Source of the DNA: Dastarcus helophoroides
Taxonomy: Eukaryota; Arthropoda; Insecta; Coleoptera; Bothrideridae
Reading direction: 5' to 3'
NCBI GenBank assembly: GCA_028583605.1
Contig: CM053327.1
Location: forward strand, 20,199,629 to 20,263,628
Length of the DNA stretch: 64,000 bases
Within the stretch, counting starts at the first letter, position 1. Every line of letters starts with the position of its first letter. Under the pieces are notes generated by a model. The model did no database searches, was not told the origin of the DNA, and was given only the letters and a program-made list of their open reading frames with translations. This document shows, piece after piece, positions 47,442 through 59,470 of this stretch. Made by a program: the position numbers and the translations under genes.

Positions 47442-47814
47442 TATTACGGGCTTATCGGTTCGAATTGATTACACGTGATGGATTATACCCACTTTATTAC
47501 TGAACTCAACTTAGATCACCACAATTGACAATTAACTCACTTATTATTGACTTCTACTAACTCACTAATTACACTGATTCTAACTGACTTACTCGAGGGA
47601 AAGCTGACCGCCTTTTATAGTTTTGGCCCCCGGCTTCTAGAACTTTTCGGCAGATAAGGCTTATCGTTCCCAAAATTTCTGGAACACTTATCTGCCATTT
47701 GTTTCGTTATCGCGGCCACTTTCCCCTTATCAGATCCTTCTAGAAACTTTTTTTATTTACTAAATTATACAATTCTATTCTAAATTCTATTCCACCTATT
47801 TACATTGCCTTACA
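47442..47814 (-). mobile_element. Solo LTR, copy 3, nested in the pogo-like element
   Basis: In reverse orientation it starts TGTAAGGCAATGTAAATAGG and ends CGATAAGCCCGTAATA. ATAT flanks both sides (47438-47441 and 47815-47818). It has a TATAAAAGGCGG promoter-like box (minus strand, about 47618), an AATAAAGTGGG polyadenylation signal (about 47500), and the same TTAGT/GTTAG tracts and CTTATCTG-TCTAGA motifs as copies 1 and 2. It is 373 bp. It arrived after the pogo-like element. Confidence 0.8.
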
Positions 47815-47931
47815 ATATTATTCAAGTTGTTCAAGTTGGACCAAAAATAGTTACCTAAATTGGACTGGTCCTATTTCGGCAACGACATTTTTTTGTAATC
47901 AAATTAAAATTAAAGTAATATTTTCAGGGTT

Positions 47932-49236
47932 ATGATGTCAAAAAGGGAACAATATGGACTTTGGTCTAAAAATGATTTATTGTTAGCTATAGCTCTATAC
48001 AAAAATTATTACTGTTGATTGATTGATTACTGTTTAAATGAATGCAGTCGTGTGTATGGAGCTCCTAAGGAAACTATCAAGAGACATGCTGATGGAAAAA
48101 GCTCCGTTCGTAATAAAGTTAAGGCATTTGGTAGACCTCCAGTATTTTCTACAGATATGAAAAGAATTATTTGTGAGCATATCCCTTACCTTGTAGAATG
48201 CTTTTTTGGTTTAACAATTAGAGAGGTCAGAAAACTAGCTTTTGATATTGCAAAAACTTATGGCTTGCCACATAGTTTCAATAGAAATAAAAAAATTCCT
48301 GGTAAGAAATGGTTCTACGTATTTTTGAAACGAAGTTCCCATCCTTACCTCCGGAAATCCGGAGGAACCTCAATGGCGAGAGCCAAAGGCTTTAACAGAG
48401 AAAATGTCAATCATTTTTTTTTGAGGGCACCTCCTACCACTACTGTTATGATTTCGGACACAGGATACATTAACTTAGATCTCTTTGTTGAGTGGCTGAA
48501 ACATTTTCAAAAGCATGTTAACTGCAAAGTCGATAACTAAAGTTTTCCTATTGCTTGATGGCCATCGACACACAGTAAAAATTTACAGGCTTGTGAGTTT
48601 GCTAGCAGCTACCTGGTCACATCACCTACCGTTTACAGCCTTTGGACATAGCATTTTTTGATCTACTGCTGACTTATTTTACACAATCTCAGGAAAAGTT
48701 TCTTCGCTCATATAAGGAAGATAAAATATATCAAACGCAAATGTCAAAATTACTTAATGAAGCATATGAAAGAGGTGCCACCCTGGGAATTGTAGGGAGT
48801 GCATTTCGTGCTTCCGGAATTTGGCCGGTGAACAGACATGTATTTACAGATGACCAATTTGCACCAGCTAATGTTTTGCAAAATTTTGGAAACTCTTACA
48901 ATTTAAGAGATGCCTTGGAAAAATATCACCGCGAGTAAAGAAAAATCCATGCGCAGATGACTCTTCGTGTTCTCGCAGTGCACAAATAGCCCAAAAAGCA
49001 GTGGAAATAACCAGTAGCCCTTATAAATCGCAGTTAAAACAAAAATTAAAAAAGGAAAACTTCAGCAAACGCCAAAATATAATAAAAAACCTGGTGAATC
49101 ATGGTTTTGTATATTGTATGAAGAGAGCAAGGAAGAAGAAATGATACAATACATGAAATGCCGCACTTGGATTCTTACTCGTTGTGCCGGAGTTAGAGCT
49201 AAAATAAAAAGGTTCTTTTGTTGCAATTGTTGTTAA
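47932..49236 (+). pseudogene. pogo-family transposase, broken and internally deleted
   Basis: The frame opens at 47932, just after a TTTTCAG acceptor-like site, with MMSKREQYGLWSKNDLLLAI, has a stop at 48016, then continues ECSRVYGAPKETIKRHADGK (helix-turn-helix). Next is FSTDMKRIICEHI...FFGLTIREVRKLAF, GKKWFYVFLKR and SMARAKGFNRENVNHFF, the CENP-B-like DNA-binding part. The region with the first catalytic aspartate (NVDETG) is deleted; the text jumps to SDTGYINLDLFVEWLKHF. Then come LLLDGHR near 48547, a frameshift, and YRLQPLDIAFF near 48630-48660 with the third acidic residue. The tail SAFRASGIWPVNRHVFTDDQ follows, and after 48938 WFCILYEESKEEEM and CRTWILTRCAGVRAKIKRFF-CCNCC, a degraded PHD-like zinc finger. 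Confidence 0.9.
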
Positions 49237-49487
49237 AAATGATAATGGTCCAATTTAGGAAACTAGCGGTTCAATTTGGGAAACCGGTTTCCTTATTTGA
49301 ACCGATGACATGATTTTTTTGAATTCGATTTTTAGTGATATTAATGTTTTTAAAATTTAATAAATACCATTGTATTGAGGGTACACTTAGTAAGTTTTTT
49401 TCCTATTACCTAATTCTTATTAACACTTGTTATATATCTCTATATACTAAAACTTATAAAATTGGTTCAAATTAGGTTACCTCCCCC

Positions 49488-51400
49488 TAATATTAGATCC
49501 AATATACGGAGCATATTTCAAAACAGTTTTAGTCTTTTTGGCACCAAATCCACTATAGCCTTGTGTTATTTGTTTGTTTTCATTTTTCACTTCTTTTTTT
49601 AGCTAGTTATTTCCAACAGATATGTCGTAGTCGCAGCTGTCGCATTATCTGACGATGTCTTGAGCGTTAACAAATATAATTATATTACACTTGGGCACCT
49701 ATTGTAATGTTGATGATATTTAATATTAGAAAAAATAAATTTAATAATGTCGGACTTACGCGTCCAGGTAGGTGATAGCTAGAAGAGAGGTTTAATTATA
49801 ATTTCTCTTAAATTTAACGACATTAATAACTGAGACACCCTGTATATGTTTTAAAACATAGTATGTGTAAAAAGGATACTGAAGTCATTGTAATCTAGAT
49901 TAGATCAATCTAATTTATTTCGTGATGAAGAATTGCTTTAAAAATTTTCGACTGATAGTGTGTCGTTTGGTATTTGAGAATATACTCAATTCCGGAAAAA
50001 GCCCGCTAAGCTATTTTCTCTGTGAATTTGGAATCCAGTGAGCATCCTAGCGTAAATCACCGCTGTTTGTTTTAGTCAAAATGAATAATCGTTCAGTCTC
50101 CGTGTTTTATTGCTGCAATAATATAAAATGATAAATGCTTCTCCTTGCCACCGAACGAAAAAATAAGAAAAATATTGAGACTACGTTTTATGCTTGTAAC
50201 AGCAATAAAACCGACTGTTTTAAATTCGTTTACGTGAATTAGAGGTACTTTATAAAACGCTTCATAAACACGATTTCGAAAATGATCGATTTGTTTGTTA
50301 AATTATTTTTCGTAAAAAGTAAATGAACGATGTGAACATCTCCTTCCTTTAACTAGTGCAACTATTTCGGAATGTGTGTACGTTATAAATCTTCATTTAC
50401 TTGATATCAGTATCGATTATTTGGTCCATTTATTTCCGGCTTTTCGCTGAGGTATAAATCTTTCATTTCTGTGCGCCACAAAAGAAAAAACGTTTATTTT
50501 ACACAATCAATATTACTTGAGCTAGATGAAAAGATAAATTGCTTTTGTATGGATCAAGTTTTAGGTTTTATGATGTCTCTTGTATCTTATAACTCTAAGC
50601 TTGCAAACCTATAAATGACGACATATTTCTATATTGTAGTAATTTTTACTTCATATGTTAGGATGTGGCATAACCTGCCTTTTCAAAAATATGATGTTAT
50701 TTTGTCATAACATAGTAAGTTAATAAACAACAATGAAAGACAAAAAATGTTGCCAACAATGACATGTGTAATTGTTAATGTAAAATGTAAATAGTAAAAT
50801 TACTAGTATGTTGGTAATTTGACCCTGTGACATGACAAAAGTTGTCATGGTGGGGTTAAAAAGTGTCCAACCCCTGTCTCATATATAAATAAATAAAATT
50901 TGACAGTGAGGCAGAATTTTCTGAATTTGTAAGAAATAAAGCTATCCACATCTACAATTTTGCTGTAATTATAAATATACTGCGTCAATATGTTACTGAC
51001 ATGTCGGGGGTAACATACTTATGGTTTACACTCCGTATTTTTTTTCTTTGTGAAGAAGAGATATTCAAACTTACTCCATTTAATATATTTATGAGGCGTC
51101 AATTTTTGACATAAAAATGACAACTTACTGCTGTACATATTTTCAATTTTCTGCAGGTTTAACTGTTTAATTGCAGAACATTTAATTGGTCATTTGTCGA
51201 ACTAGATGAAAATAAATTCACGCCGAGGACGTTTGTATTAATGGATGCTGCGATGCAACCCGTGATACAAGCTTTGCCTCATTTAGGTGATCTTTGCATT
51301 TGCAATTTAATATTTATTAGATTTTAATAAAATTAGATATCAATTGCATCGTAAAATGAACTTGTATATATTCGTTATATACAAGTCTTATTTCCAAAGA
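49488..51400. other. Non-coding DNA
   Basis: No gene recognised. CTGAGACACCCTGTATATG at about 49828 is the kind of outer end seen on TACAGGGTG-type elements. Confidence 0.4.
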
Positions 51401-51768
51401 AGGTTTTACCCCTTTACCACATCGGCAATTAAATAAATAATTACGCGATAGGTATTTTGCCAGCAGAACTGGCATTTTTAAGCATACTAATCTAAAAGGA
51501 CCGGCAAAAGATGCATCGACGTTACCTGCATTGAGATTTAAATCGATACTGGCAGTCTTTTGCTTTCTTTCCTATGTGTTATAAACAATTAGAAATAGGA
51601 AAGAAAGCAAAAGACGCCAGTATCGATTTGAATCTCAATGCAGATGACGTCGATGCATCTTTTGCTAATCTTTTTAGATTAGTACGCTTGAAAATGCCAG
51701 TTCTGCTGGCGAAATACGTATCGCGTAATTATTTATTTAATTGCCTATGAGGTAAAGGGATGAAACCT
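51401..51768. mobile_element. 368-bp near-perfect hairpin MITE
   Basis: The left arm (51401 to about 51580) reads AGGTTTTACCCCTTTACCAC then CGGCAATTAAATAAATAATT, ACGCGATA, CCAGCAGAACTGGCATTTT, CAAAAGATGCATCGACG and TCTTTTGCTTTCTTTCCTAT. The right arm (about 51597-51768) is its reverse complement with only scattered mismatches. The loop is about 17 bases (GTGTTATAAACAATTAG). No coding capacity. The high arm identity suggests either a recent insertion or arm correction. Confidence 0.9.
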
Positions 51769-52303
51769 TTTTTGTACTTAATCATAAGCCATAGTGTTTA
51801 GTTCAATGCTTTAGTACAAGGCTTATTAATTATTTTTAGTGATTGTTTATTTCTGTGGACAAAACGAAAACGCAAGTCCTGCGACATTTGAAGGACAGCA
51901 ACAGTAATTTAAACTGATGCATTTTTGAATATTTCCTTGCATCTCGGTTATAAATGTAATCTAAATCTGCCTACGTTGATAGAAAAGTAACGATGAAGAG
52001 TTCTTGTTAGGGTACACGTAGAGAATCCTTAAAATCCGGAGAAAGCCGGGATCACTCCCTATTTCTTCATTTGAAATGTAACGCGTTTTTGATCGAGCCC
52101 AGTAAACGACCACCCGGATTCTACATTATTCGCATAGTTGGCTTTGCACGGATTTTCCGGTAGCCGTTCGTCTCATCCAAAGATCTAGATAGTCCAAAAT
52201 GTCACCTCCTTGTATATTATTGTATCGAACGGAATATTAATATTTAAAATCATACTTAAATATTTTATACAGGATTTCGCCTATTAGGTGTGTGGACGGA
52301 GAA
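51769..52303. other. Non-coding DNA
   Basis: Nothing recognised apart from some GC-richer sequence at about 52000-52180. Confidence 0.4.
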
Positions 52304-53293
52304 CCGCTTTATTTTTAAGATACTAGGTCTCGAAAATTCAAGTAAAAACTTTGGTTTTTCATTAAATACTTTGAAACCACTTCAAATATTTTTTTTTCAA
52401 TTTTGGTAGATACCAACCTAAATATAAAAGCTTCATTTTCTGCATGAAAAAATAGTTGCTTCTACTTGCATCAATGAAGCCCTCGTCGACGTGTCCTTGA
52501 GTATTCTTAACGATAACAATGGTAGGCCACTGCGTTTTTTCAAAAACAAGTTTCATTTGTTGGTAAAAACGCTTCCTTGACTTTTTTCTTCTGACGAAAG
52601 GTTTCCCATTGAAGAAATTATTTAGCTTTAAAAACCACTATAATCTCTTATTTCATGCTATGGGTTTATTAATTGTTAAAAATAGTTACTTCCAAAAGAC
52701 ATGTACATCTAACTTATCTGACATAAATTTTTATAAAGAAACCACAATGACCAAATAAGTTGCCTTGAAATAAGGCATTAAATGTGTATATAGGAATATC
52801 AAACGCCCCATCGAAATGCAAAGTAACGCATTTTATCTTTTTAATTAAATCTCTTTGTCGGACGAAAAAAGTTGGGAGGGGATTATTACTAAGGAATAAA
52901 AAGTCTTAGTGAAAACCAAATTTATTTTCTTTTTATTTTCTTCACTAAACATGTTCAAGGACATGTTAATCGAAAACCGTCCTTCATCCAAGAAAAATAA
53001 AAAAAAACAAGGGGTATTTTTACCAAGAAGTGAAGAATGTTTATGAAGTAAATACCTCTTTTGAAAAAAAAGCAGTGCCGTATCCATTATTTCGTTAAGA
53101 ATACTCAAGGGCATGTTAGCACGGATGCCACTGATAGAAGCAGAACACATATTTTTTCTGCAAAAAATGCGTTTTTATGCCAAGTTAGTATCAACCAAAA
53201 TTTAAAAAAATATTTTAAGAGGTTTCAAAGTATTTAAAGAAAAGGATCATTTTTTCATTATTTTTGAGCCCCTATATCTTAAAAATAAAGCCG
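52304..53293. mobile_element. Foldback element 3
   Basis: The left arm (52304 to about 52600) and the reverse complement of the right arm (about 52985-53293) share GCTTTATTTTTAAGATA, TAAATACTTTGAAACC, CCTTGAGTATTCTTAACG and CACTGCGTTTTTTCAAAA (with CACTGCTTTTTTTCAAAA). The arms are more diverged than in the hairpin at 51.4 kb. The centre is unique, with no protein. Confidence 0.7.
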
Positions 53294-54527
53294 TTATATG
53301 TTGATATGAATTTTATTTTATTAAAATTGGATTATAGTCCTTAATTATTGGCATCTTATTCTAAAACACCTTAAAAATAAATATAGAAAAAATATGAAAA
53401 ATGTTCACACCGTTGGACATGGTGTTTCGTTTTCATTAGAAATCATCAGCAATGCATAACTTGGAACAAATCAATATCTTACAAAGTGGGCTCGCTAAGC
53501 TAAAATAAAAAATTTGGTCTACACTTCCAATGTTGCCTTTTTCAAATACATAATTGAAATTTGTTCTTGAGATTTAATTCTTTCTATAACTTCAGATTTT
53601 TTATCTCTATCACTATCACTTTAAATTCGAAATTTTGAAAAAACTCATAAATTCCAAACTATTACCTTTTCCAAAAATTTATAGCTAAATGTTTTCTTTT
53701 TCTAAAATTTTGATTTCAAAATATCGATTCGACTCTTTTAGGAGATTTTTCTAAAATTTTGAATTCAAAATATCGATTTCGACTCTTTCAGGGGATTTTG
53801 GCTATAATTATTTTAATTTAAGTTTTTTGTTCGAAATTTGAATTTTTTACAGTTTCAGTTTTTAATGTTTGCTAAGTTTTTAAATTTAAACAAAAAAAAT
53901 TGCACCTTTTTTTCAGTTTTTCAAATTTTGAGATTAAACAAGGATATTATTTTCAATACATTTTCCCCTATTAATTTTGATATCCTTTTATAATTCGCAT
54001 GCTTTCTTTATGAAAGTATGAATCGATCTTTTTGTTCGTAATTGTTGATATTGTTTTAAAATTCAGACCTTTTTTTGAAATATTGATTAAAGTTCGAAAT
54101 ATTTTTCCTTAAAATTTCGAATTTCAAGTATTATTTTTTTGCTTCTTTTAGTCCCTTTAAAGACTTGCATAATCTGAAGACACGACACTTTATCCTCCAA
54201 GTTTTTTGACCTTCTGTTGGATCCGTTGGAACTAAGGCTAATGACTCTGAATACAGCCAATGCCGGGATTGAAATTCTGTTGCGGGATTGCATTCCTTAA
54301 ATTATATTGAATTAAACAGACTAAAATAACAAATATTATGTTTTACCTAAATTGTATTTTTATTTTACTTTTATTATATTGTAGCTGTTTGGTTTAATTA
54401 ATTAAATTTGCTTATTTCAGAATTTAAGATTTTTAAAGAATTCCTTATAAATGCGAGGTACCGGAATAGCTCTATTTACATATTGATTTAAATTTCTTGT
54501 TTGGATAATAATTGGTAGTAAATTATT
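53294..54527. other. AT-rich non-coding DNA
   Basis: Bases 53580-54130 are AAATTT-type low-complexity sequence. A near-exact tandem duplication of about 62 bp (TTTCTAAAATTTTGA-TTCAAAATATCGATT) lies at about 53698-53805. No gene recognised. Confidence 0.5.
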
Positions 54528-54770
54528 TAGGATTCCGGGCGAGTCCGCAGAAGGCAGTGGGGTGGAGGCAAGGGTCCGGAGCGGCCGTCAGGGCTAAAGT
54601 GGGATTAGTGAAGCTAGAGCCAATCAAGGCTGGCAAGGGTGCGTGTATTGTAGCCCCGCGTGAGGGGAAACCACAAGAAACTTCCGCCCCCGCGTTCTCG
54701 CCACCATTCTACCGCTCCTGTTACTACTGCTGCCGTTCGTTGTCTTTCCTGCACCATTCCGTTTAACTAA
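54528..54770. other. GC-rich, CpG-rich island
   Basis: Starting at ATTCCGGGCGAGTCCGCAGA, this 240-base patch is far richer in G+C and CpG than anything else in the window and shows no repeat structure. A plus-strand frame (54512-54766, 84 codons) crosses it, but its translation is not recognisable and is Cys/Ser-rich at the end. Candidates are a promoter or first exon of an unseen gene, a conserved enhancer, or an inserted fragment of different origin. Confidence 0.5.
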
Positions 54771-56879
54771 CTGGCTTACAACATCATTTTCTAACAGTAT
54801 TGTCTTTAATGGTCTCCTTTCCCTTTCTCTCGTTCTCTTTTATAATTGTTCAGCTGGATAAAATTAGCTTCAAGTTTCATGGAAATATATGAGTTTGTTT
54901 AAACCTGTATAGGGAACAAGGATAAAAAAGTTCCAATAGTTCTATAGTAACTATTTACATTAGAAAAAGAAAACTTTGTTGCAATTTGAAAATGATATTC
55001 CTTTGCAAATAAAACATCATATAATTGATCAAAAAATTTTGATGAGATTTTAGTTTCTTGTGTATGACACATACAAAATATTTTGATAGTTTTACACCAT
55101 GTCCAAGATAAAGAGGATTGCTGTGGGCATCTCGAAAATGATTAAAGATATACATATTAGACTAAATGGGAAAAAGTAGGGCAATTGAAAGCATAACTCT
55201 AGAAACATTCGATGTGGTTTCTACTTTTTGAATTATTTATGACAGTGCAATATTTTGGGTTTTTGAAATTATGTTTTCCTCACGTTAATACTAATACCAA
55301 TCAAATCTGATTAAACTTTGTCAGTGCAACTTTAAATAAGATTGAAAATTGCAAATAATTTTTGTTATTCAAAATTTTTTTTCGACCAAATTTCATTGTT
55401 ATGAATATGGTCCTGATATTTTAACAACAAATTATATAATCCCTTCTTATTCTGAATTCAACCACGTATCTCTATCCATTGCATTTTAAAACATATTTCA
55501 CTAATATTTGGCCCCCGCAACTTTGCGCCAGGTCCAATAACGTCATATTTTACAATAGATAAGCCGTTTGGCCTTTAAATTCACCTCTTCGCCCCCATTC
55601 TGGCAGTTGTCACCATCACACACGCACACGTTCCTAAAGGAATTACACACTTTCTAAGGGACATTTTACATTTTTTAATAAAGTACATTAATTATTTTAT
55701 AACAAATATTGAAAATGTCCTCCCCTGCCGCAATACAATCCTCCATTCTTCTACACATAGGCAGTCGGACACGATCGCTGTAGCTTGGACACATGTTTAT
55801 AGGAAGAGAAACTTTTATTTTGGACTCAAAAATACGCTCTTAAAATATGTAGGTATACTGAATTTTGAATGAACCTGTATGTATTTTTCAAGAGAAGTAT
55901 TATTAGCAGCTCTTAAAATGATTTCATAGAAGCGTTTGATTCAAATGAAAACCTTCAAGAACAGTTAAAGATGGTCCTATATGTATATATTTCTAGTGTT
56001 TCGATTTTTATTCTCTAAGATTGAATGATTTTAACTTAATTCACGGAAATATTATTAGTAATAATAAGAAGAAGATTTTTGAGAACAACGCTAGTAATAT
56101 TGCTTTCAATGTTGTATTTTTACTGCTAAATGTCTATCTAGATAAAAAAAACCAAACCAATTTTATAATACTAAATCAATGTCCCTGTTTTCTAGCAGAC
56201 ATGTAAGTAAGTAACGTACAGCGCACAAATTTTCTTAGAGGATCAAATGACTTGAAAGTAAAGCTCTTGGATTTGGGCCGGCCTTACCTTCATATTCTCC
56301 ATGTCTTTCTCTTTTCCGCTAATGCATGCCCGACGTCTCGTTCTTATTTCAGGATATCAGGACAGCTGATGCTAGGTGCTTTCCTAAGCCGGGCTTGATT
56401 CTTTAGGATTTATCTTCCGCCTGACTCTGAGATCGACATAGGCCAATTGATTTAAGGCAATTCCAACCAGCCAAAAATTAAGACATGTTAAATGATATAA
56501 GTTTTTTTATGAATAACGAATGCTTCTGAAAAATGTGATTTAAATTTCAATTATAAACAGTCTTATCTTAACTTTTTTTTTGTGATGATAGCTATAGAAA
56601 TTATATTATCAAATTACCTAGCTTCAGTATACGGTTTATTATATAATTTCTTTAAGTAAAGGTTTTATATGTGAGATTTAAATATTATTTTTCATCTTAA
56701 ATAAAAGGGAATGTTTTTATTCACTTATAATTTTATTGCCTTATTAGAAATGAATTCGTTAGTCGTTAGTTGAGCACATTGACAGGTTATTGTTATTGCG
56801 CTTAGACATTTCACTTCAAGGAAAGTACCCGAGGTACCCGAGTACCCCACCGATTTTTTTCATTTTGTGATATGTTATA
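54771..56879. other. Non-coding DNA
   Basis: No gene recognised. A GC-richer patch occurs at about 56260-56450. Confidence 0.4.
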
Positions 56880-57960
56880 GTACATAACAAAATATTGGAC
56901 ACGTATTTTTTTTTAGATGCTAACTCGGCGATTTAAGTGGTGAAACCCCTTAAAGTTAACCCCAAAAAACAGTTTTTCTTTAATAACTCAAGAATTAATT
57001 ATAATTTTTTGATGAGACAAAGGCTTTGTTATTTCCCATAAAAAAGCGCTCCTAGTAACATATTGGTTATGCTAAAGAGTTGCAACCCTTAATTTTTATG
57101 GGGGTGAGTTTAATTTTTTTTCTTACATATCAACTTTTGAACAACTGAATTTTATCAAATTTGACAATTTTATTAAGAAAGCTAAAAAATAAAATTGACC
57201 TGTCTCGGGGTTTAGCAAAAAAAATCCTTGAAAGGGCTGATTTACCCCTTGAGTTAATTTTTTTCCGTACAGTGATATGAAAAGTAAAACACAACATATG
57301 TTTTCAATTTTATTTCTATAATGATTATTTTGACATATATTTTGCATTAACAGTGAAATAACGTAACACCCCTATTTTTATGACCCTTGGAAAACCCCAT
57401 GGATTTGTTCATTATTAAATTGCGAATCAAGACACTTATTTTTTCACCTTTAACTTATTATATGTTGATGTTTCTTAAAAATAATGTGTCAACAATTTTT
57501 TTTAAATGCTAAATTTGTGATTTAGGTGGTGAACTCCCCACCCCCTAAAGATAACCCCCAAAAACAGTTTTTCTTTAATATCTCAAGAATAAATCGGAAT
57601 TTTTCGGTAAAACCATTGTTACGTTATTTCCCATAAAAATTTGCTTCTAAAAACGTATCAATTATGCCAAAGGATTGCAACCCCTAATTTGAATAGGGGT
57701 GGGTTTAATTATTTTCTTTTATACTAACTTTTAAATCTTTGAATTTTATGGAATTTGGCAATGTCTTTAAGAAAATTAAGAAATAAAATTGACTTGTCTC
57801 GGTATTTTACAAAAAAAAAGCATTGGAAAGGGTGATTTACCCCTAGAGTCATTTTTTTTCTGTAGAATGATATGAATAATTAAACACAACATATGTTTTT
57901 AATTTTATTGCTATAAGGCTTTTTCTGACATATATTTTGCAGTAAAAGTGAAATAATATT
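56880..57960 (+). repeat. Tandem duplication, two units of about 595 bp
   Basis: The first unit contains GTTATTTCCCATAAAA at 57028 and the second the same at 57623. Both continue with GCTCC/GCTTCTA, ATGC-AAAG-TTGCAACCC, GGGGTG-GTTTAATT, AAATAAAATTGAC-TGTCTCGG, TTTACCCCT and AAACACAACATATGTTTT. They are diverged, with indels. The outer part GACACGTATTTTTTTTTA (56903) reappears at 62990, linking this array to the one at the right end of the window. Confidence 0.8.
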
Positions 57961-58171
57961 AAACGTTTACCTTTATAAGGGTTGGCGATGGATTGATATA
58001 TGTTTATGTACCTATTTAAGAGACAAGTAAAACAACTGTTTATGATTTATAGACAAATATTTATATTTGGAGTAACATATAACACATAAGAGCTTTTACA
58101 GTTTTTTAATAGTATGTACACATAAGCGGTTTAAAAAACTTACTTCTTAACAAAATTATATTTACAGAACC

Positions 58172-59470
58172 TTACTTTTTTACTATTTCTATCTTTTTTA
58201 ATTTTTTATCGGTTTGAAATTGAGATGGAATATTGTCACAAAAACTATGCTTATCTTTTTCTACAATTTGTTTCAATTCCTTTACACATTTCCATTTTGA
58301 TTCACCTATGGGAACAGGTCTTGTATAAAGCTAAACTGGCCTTTGCGCTTCGTTTGCATTTACTTTTCTTTGTGTCAACAATTCATAATGGCTATTATGT
58401 CAAGTTTTGTATAAAATATATCCCTTAGGACGATACTCTAGTGCTCTTATGTCAGTAACATGTGGGTCACCTGACTGGATATTAGTCATTAATTTTTTGT
58501 AATTTTGAAAGGAATAATTTAAAAATTTTACATTATATGGTTGTTTTAAAAGCTTGGCTACGTAATCATTAGGAGAGTTCAGAGGCGGAATAAAGTATTT
58601 TTGTAGTGTAGCGTTGACACTATCACATTCCATCATTGTACATATGTCCTTTCTCAAGAAATAACAAATAACTATCAAATGATTACATTTTTCTCACTTG
58701 CCAAATTTCTTAGAACATTAGCTAATTCTCTATTTCTATTTTGATAGTTACATCCATCAGATATTATCGTAAACACTTAATTTTATAAATATGAGATACA
58801 ATGATGATGATACAACTAGTGAATTCATTAGAAATCACGTCACCGTTTGATTCATACCATTTAGGCAGCGTTACATCTTTATTATTTAGAACAAACATTG
58901 TAAAATTATGTAGTTGCAACTTTTGTTCATAATATATCGAGGAAGCCTCGATTTTCGGACAAAGTAGCACATTTTGAAGATCCATGGTCAGTACTAAATG
59001 ATTTTCATTAGCTTCACTCTTGGCCATGTTCTTAGCATCTCTAGCTTCATTTTTCATCTTAATGTGTTTTTCGTACACATCTTGACTACTTGGTAACCAC
59101 AACAGATGTCGCATTGGTCTTTGCGAGGATGGTGTATCTGAATATTCTGATTTTTTTTTAATATCCAAAAAGAAAGTTCTTGAAATATTTTATTGAATTT
59201 TGTTTACACCATTCTTCAAACACATTATGCATGTGAGAAAAGGACCTAAAATTGATTCCACATACTATGTGCAGGTATTGGTGTTGTTACAGTAATGAAT
59301 TAGGAACTGTTGAGAGTAATTTTAACCATTCTATCTTTTATTTTTCGACAAGTCTGCTGTTTTATGTCTACAATTTTACATTTTTTCTTATGAGTTCGCT
59401 TTTTATTATTTTCATTTATATCACTTATATTCTCACCATCTAAAATTAATTGATCCGCACTACGTCTAAC
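58172..59470 (-). pseudogene. Transposase-like (RNase H-fold) protein, broken
   Basis: On the minus strand several frames assemble in order. EAQRNEKNE-like text near 59030 is followed by LVLTMDLQNVLLCPKIEASS and YYEQKLQLHNFTMFVL, where MDLQ gives a first possible catalytic Asp. After a frame break come SDGCNYQNRNRELANVLRNL (second possible Asp, near 58750), then TMMECDSVNATLQKY and DPHVTDIRALEYRPKGYILY. A basic tail with WKCVKELKQIVEK and a stop at 58172 ends it. I recognise this arrangement from a large family of uncharacterised proteins, repeated many times in insect and cnidarian genomes, that behave like transposon products. I cannot give the superfamily name with certainty. Stops and frameshifts make it a pseudogene; the N-terminus beyond about 59470 is unclear. 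Confidence 0.65.

Larger units (their letters stand above)
47124..49487. mobile_element. pogo-like DNA transposon, dead copy
   Basis: The left end GGGGAAGGTAGCCTAATTTG and the reverse complement of the right end, GGGGGAGGTAACCTAATTTG, form the terminal inverted repeats, each preceded by TA (47122-47123; 49488-49489). The CCTAATTTGGA word recurs just inside the left end (47151-47162), with degenerate forms near 47850-47870 and 49253-49300. These are subterminal sites. The interior encodes a broken pogo/CENP-B-type transposase (47932-49236). A solo LTR at 47442-47814 is nested in it. Confidence 0.85.

Noticed and set aside
54512..54766. 84-codon plus-strand frame in the CpG-rich island
   Set aside because: Open mainly because GC-rich DNA has few stop codons; translation is unrecognised and no splice context is clear. 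Reported as an island, not a gene.
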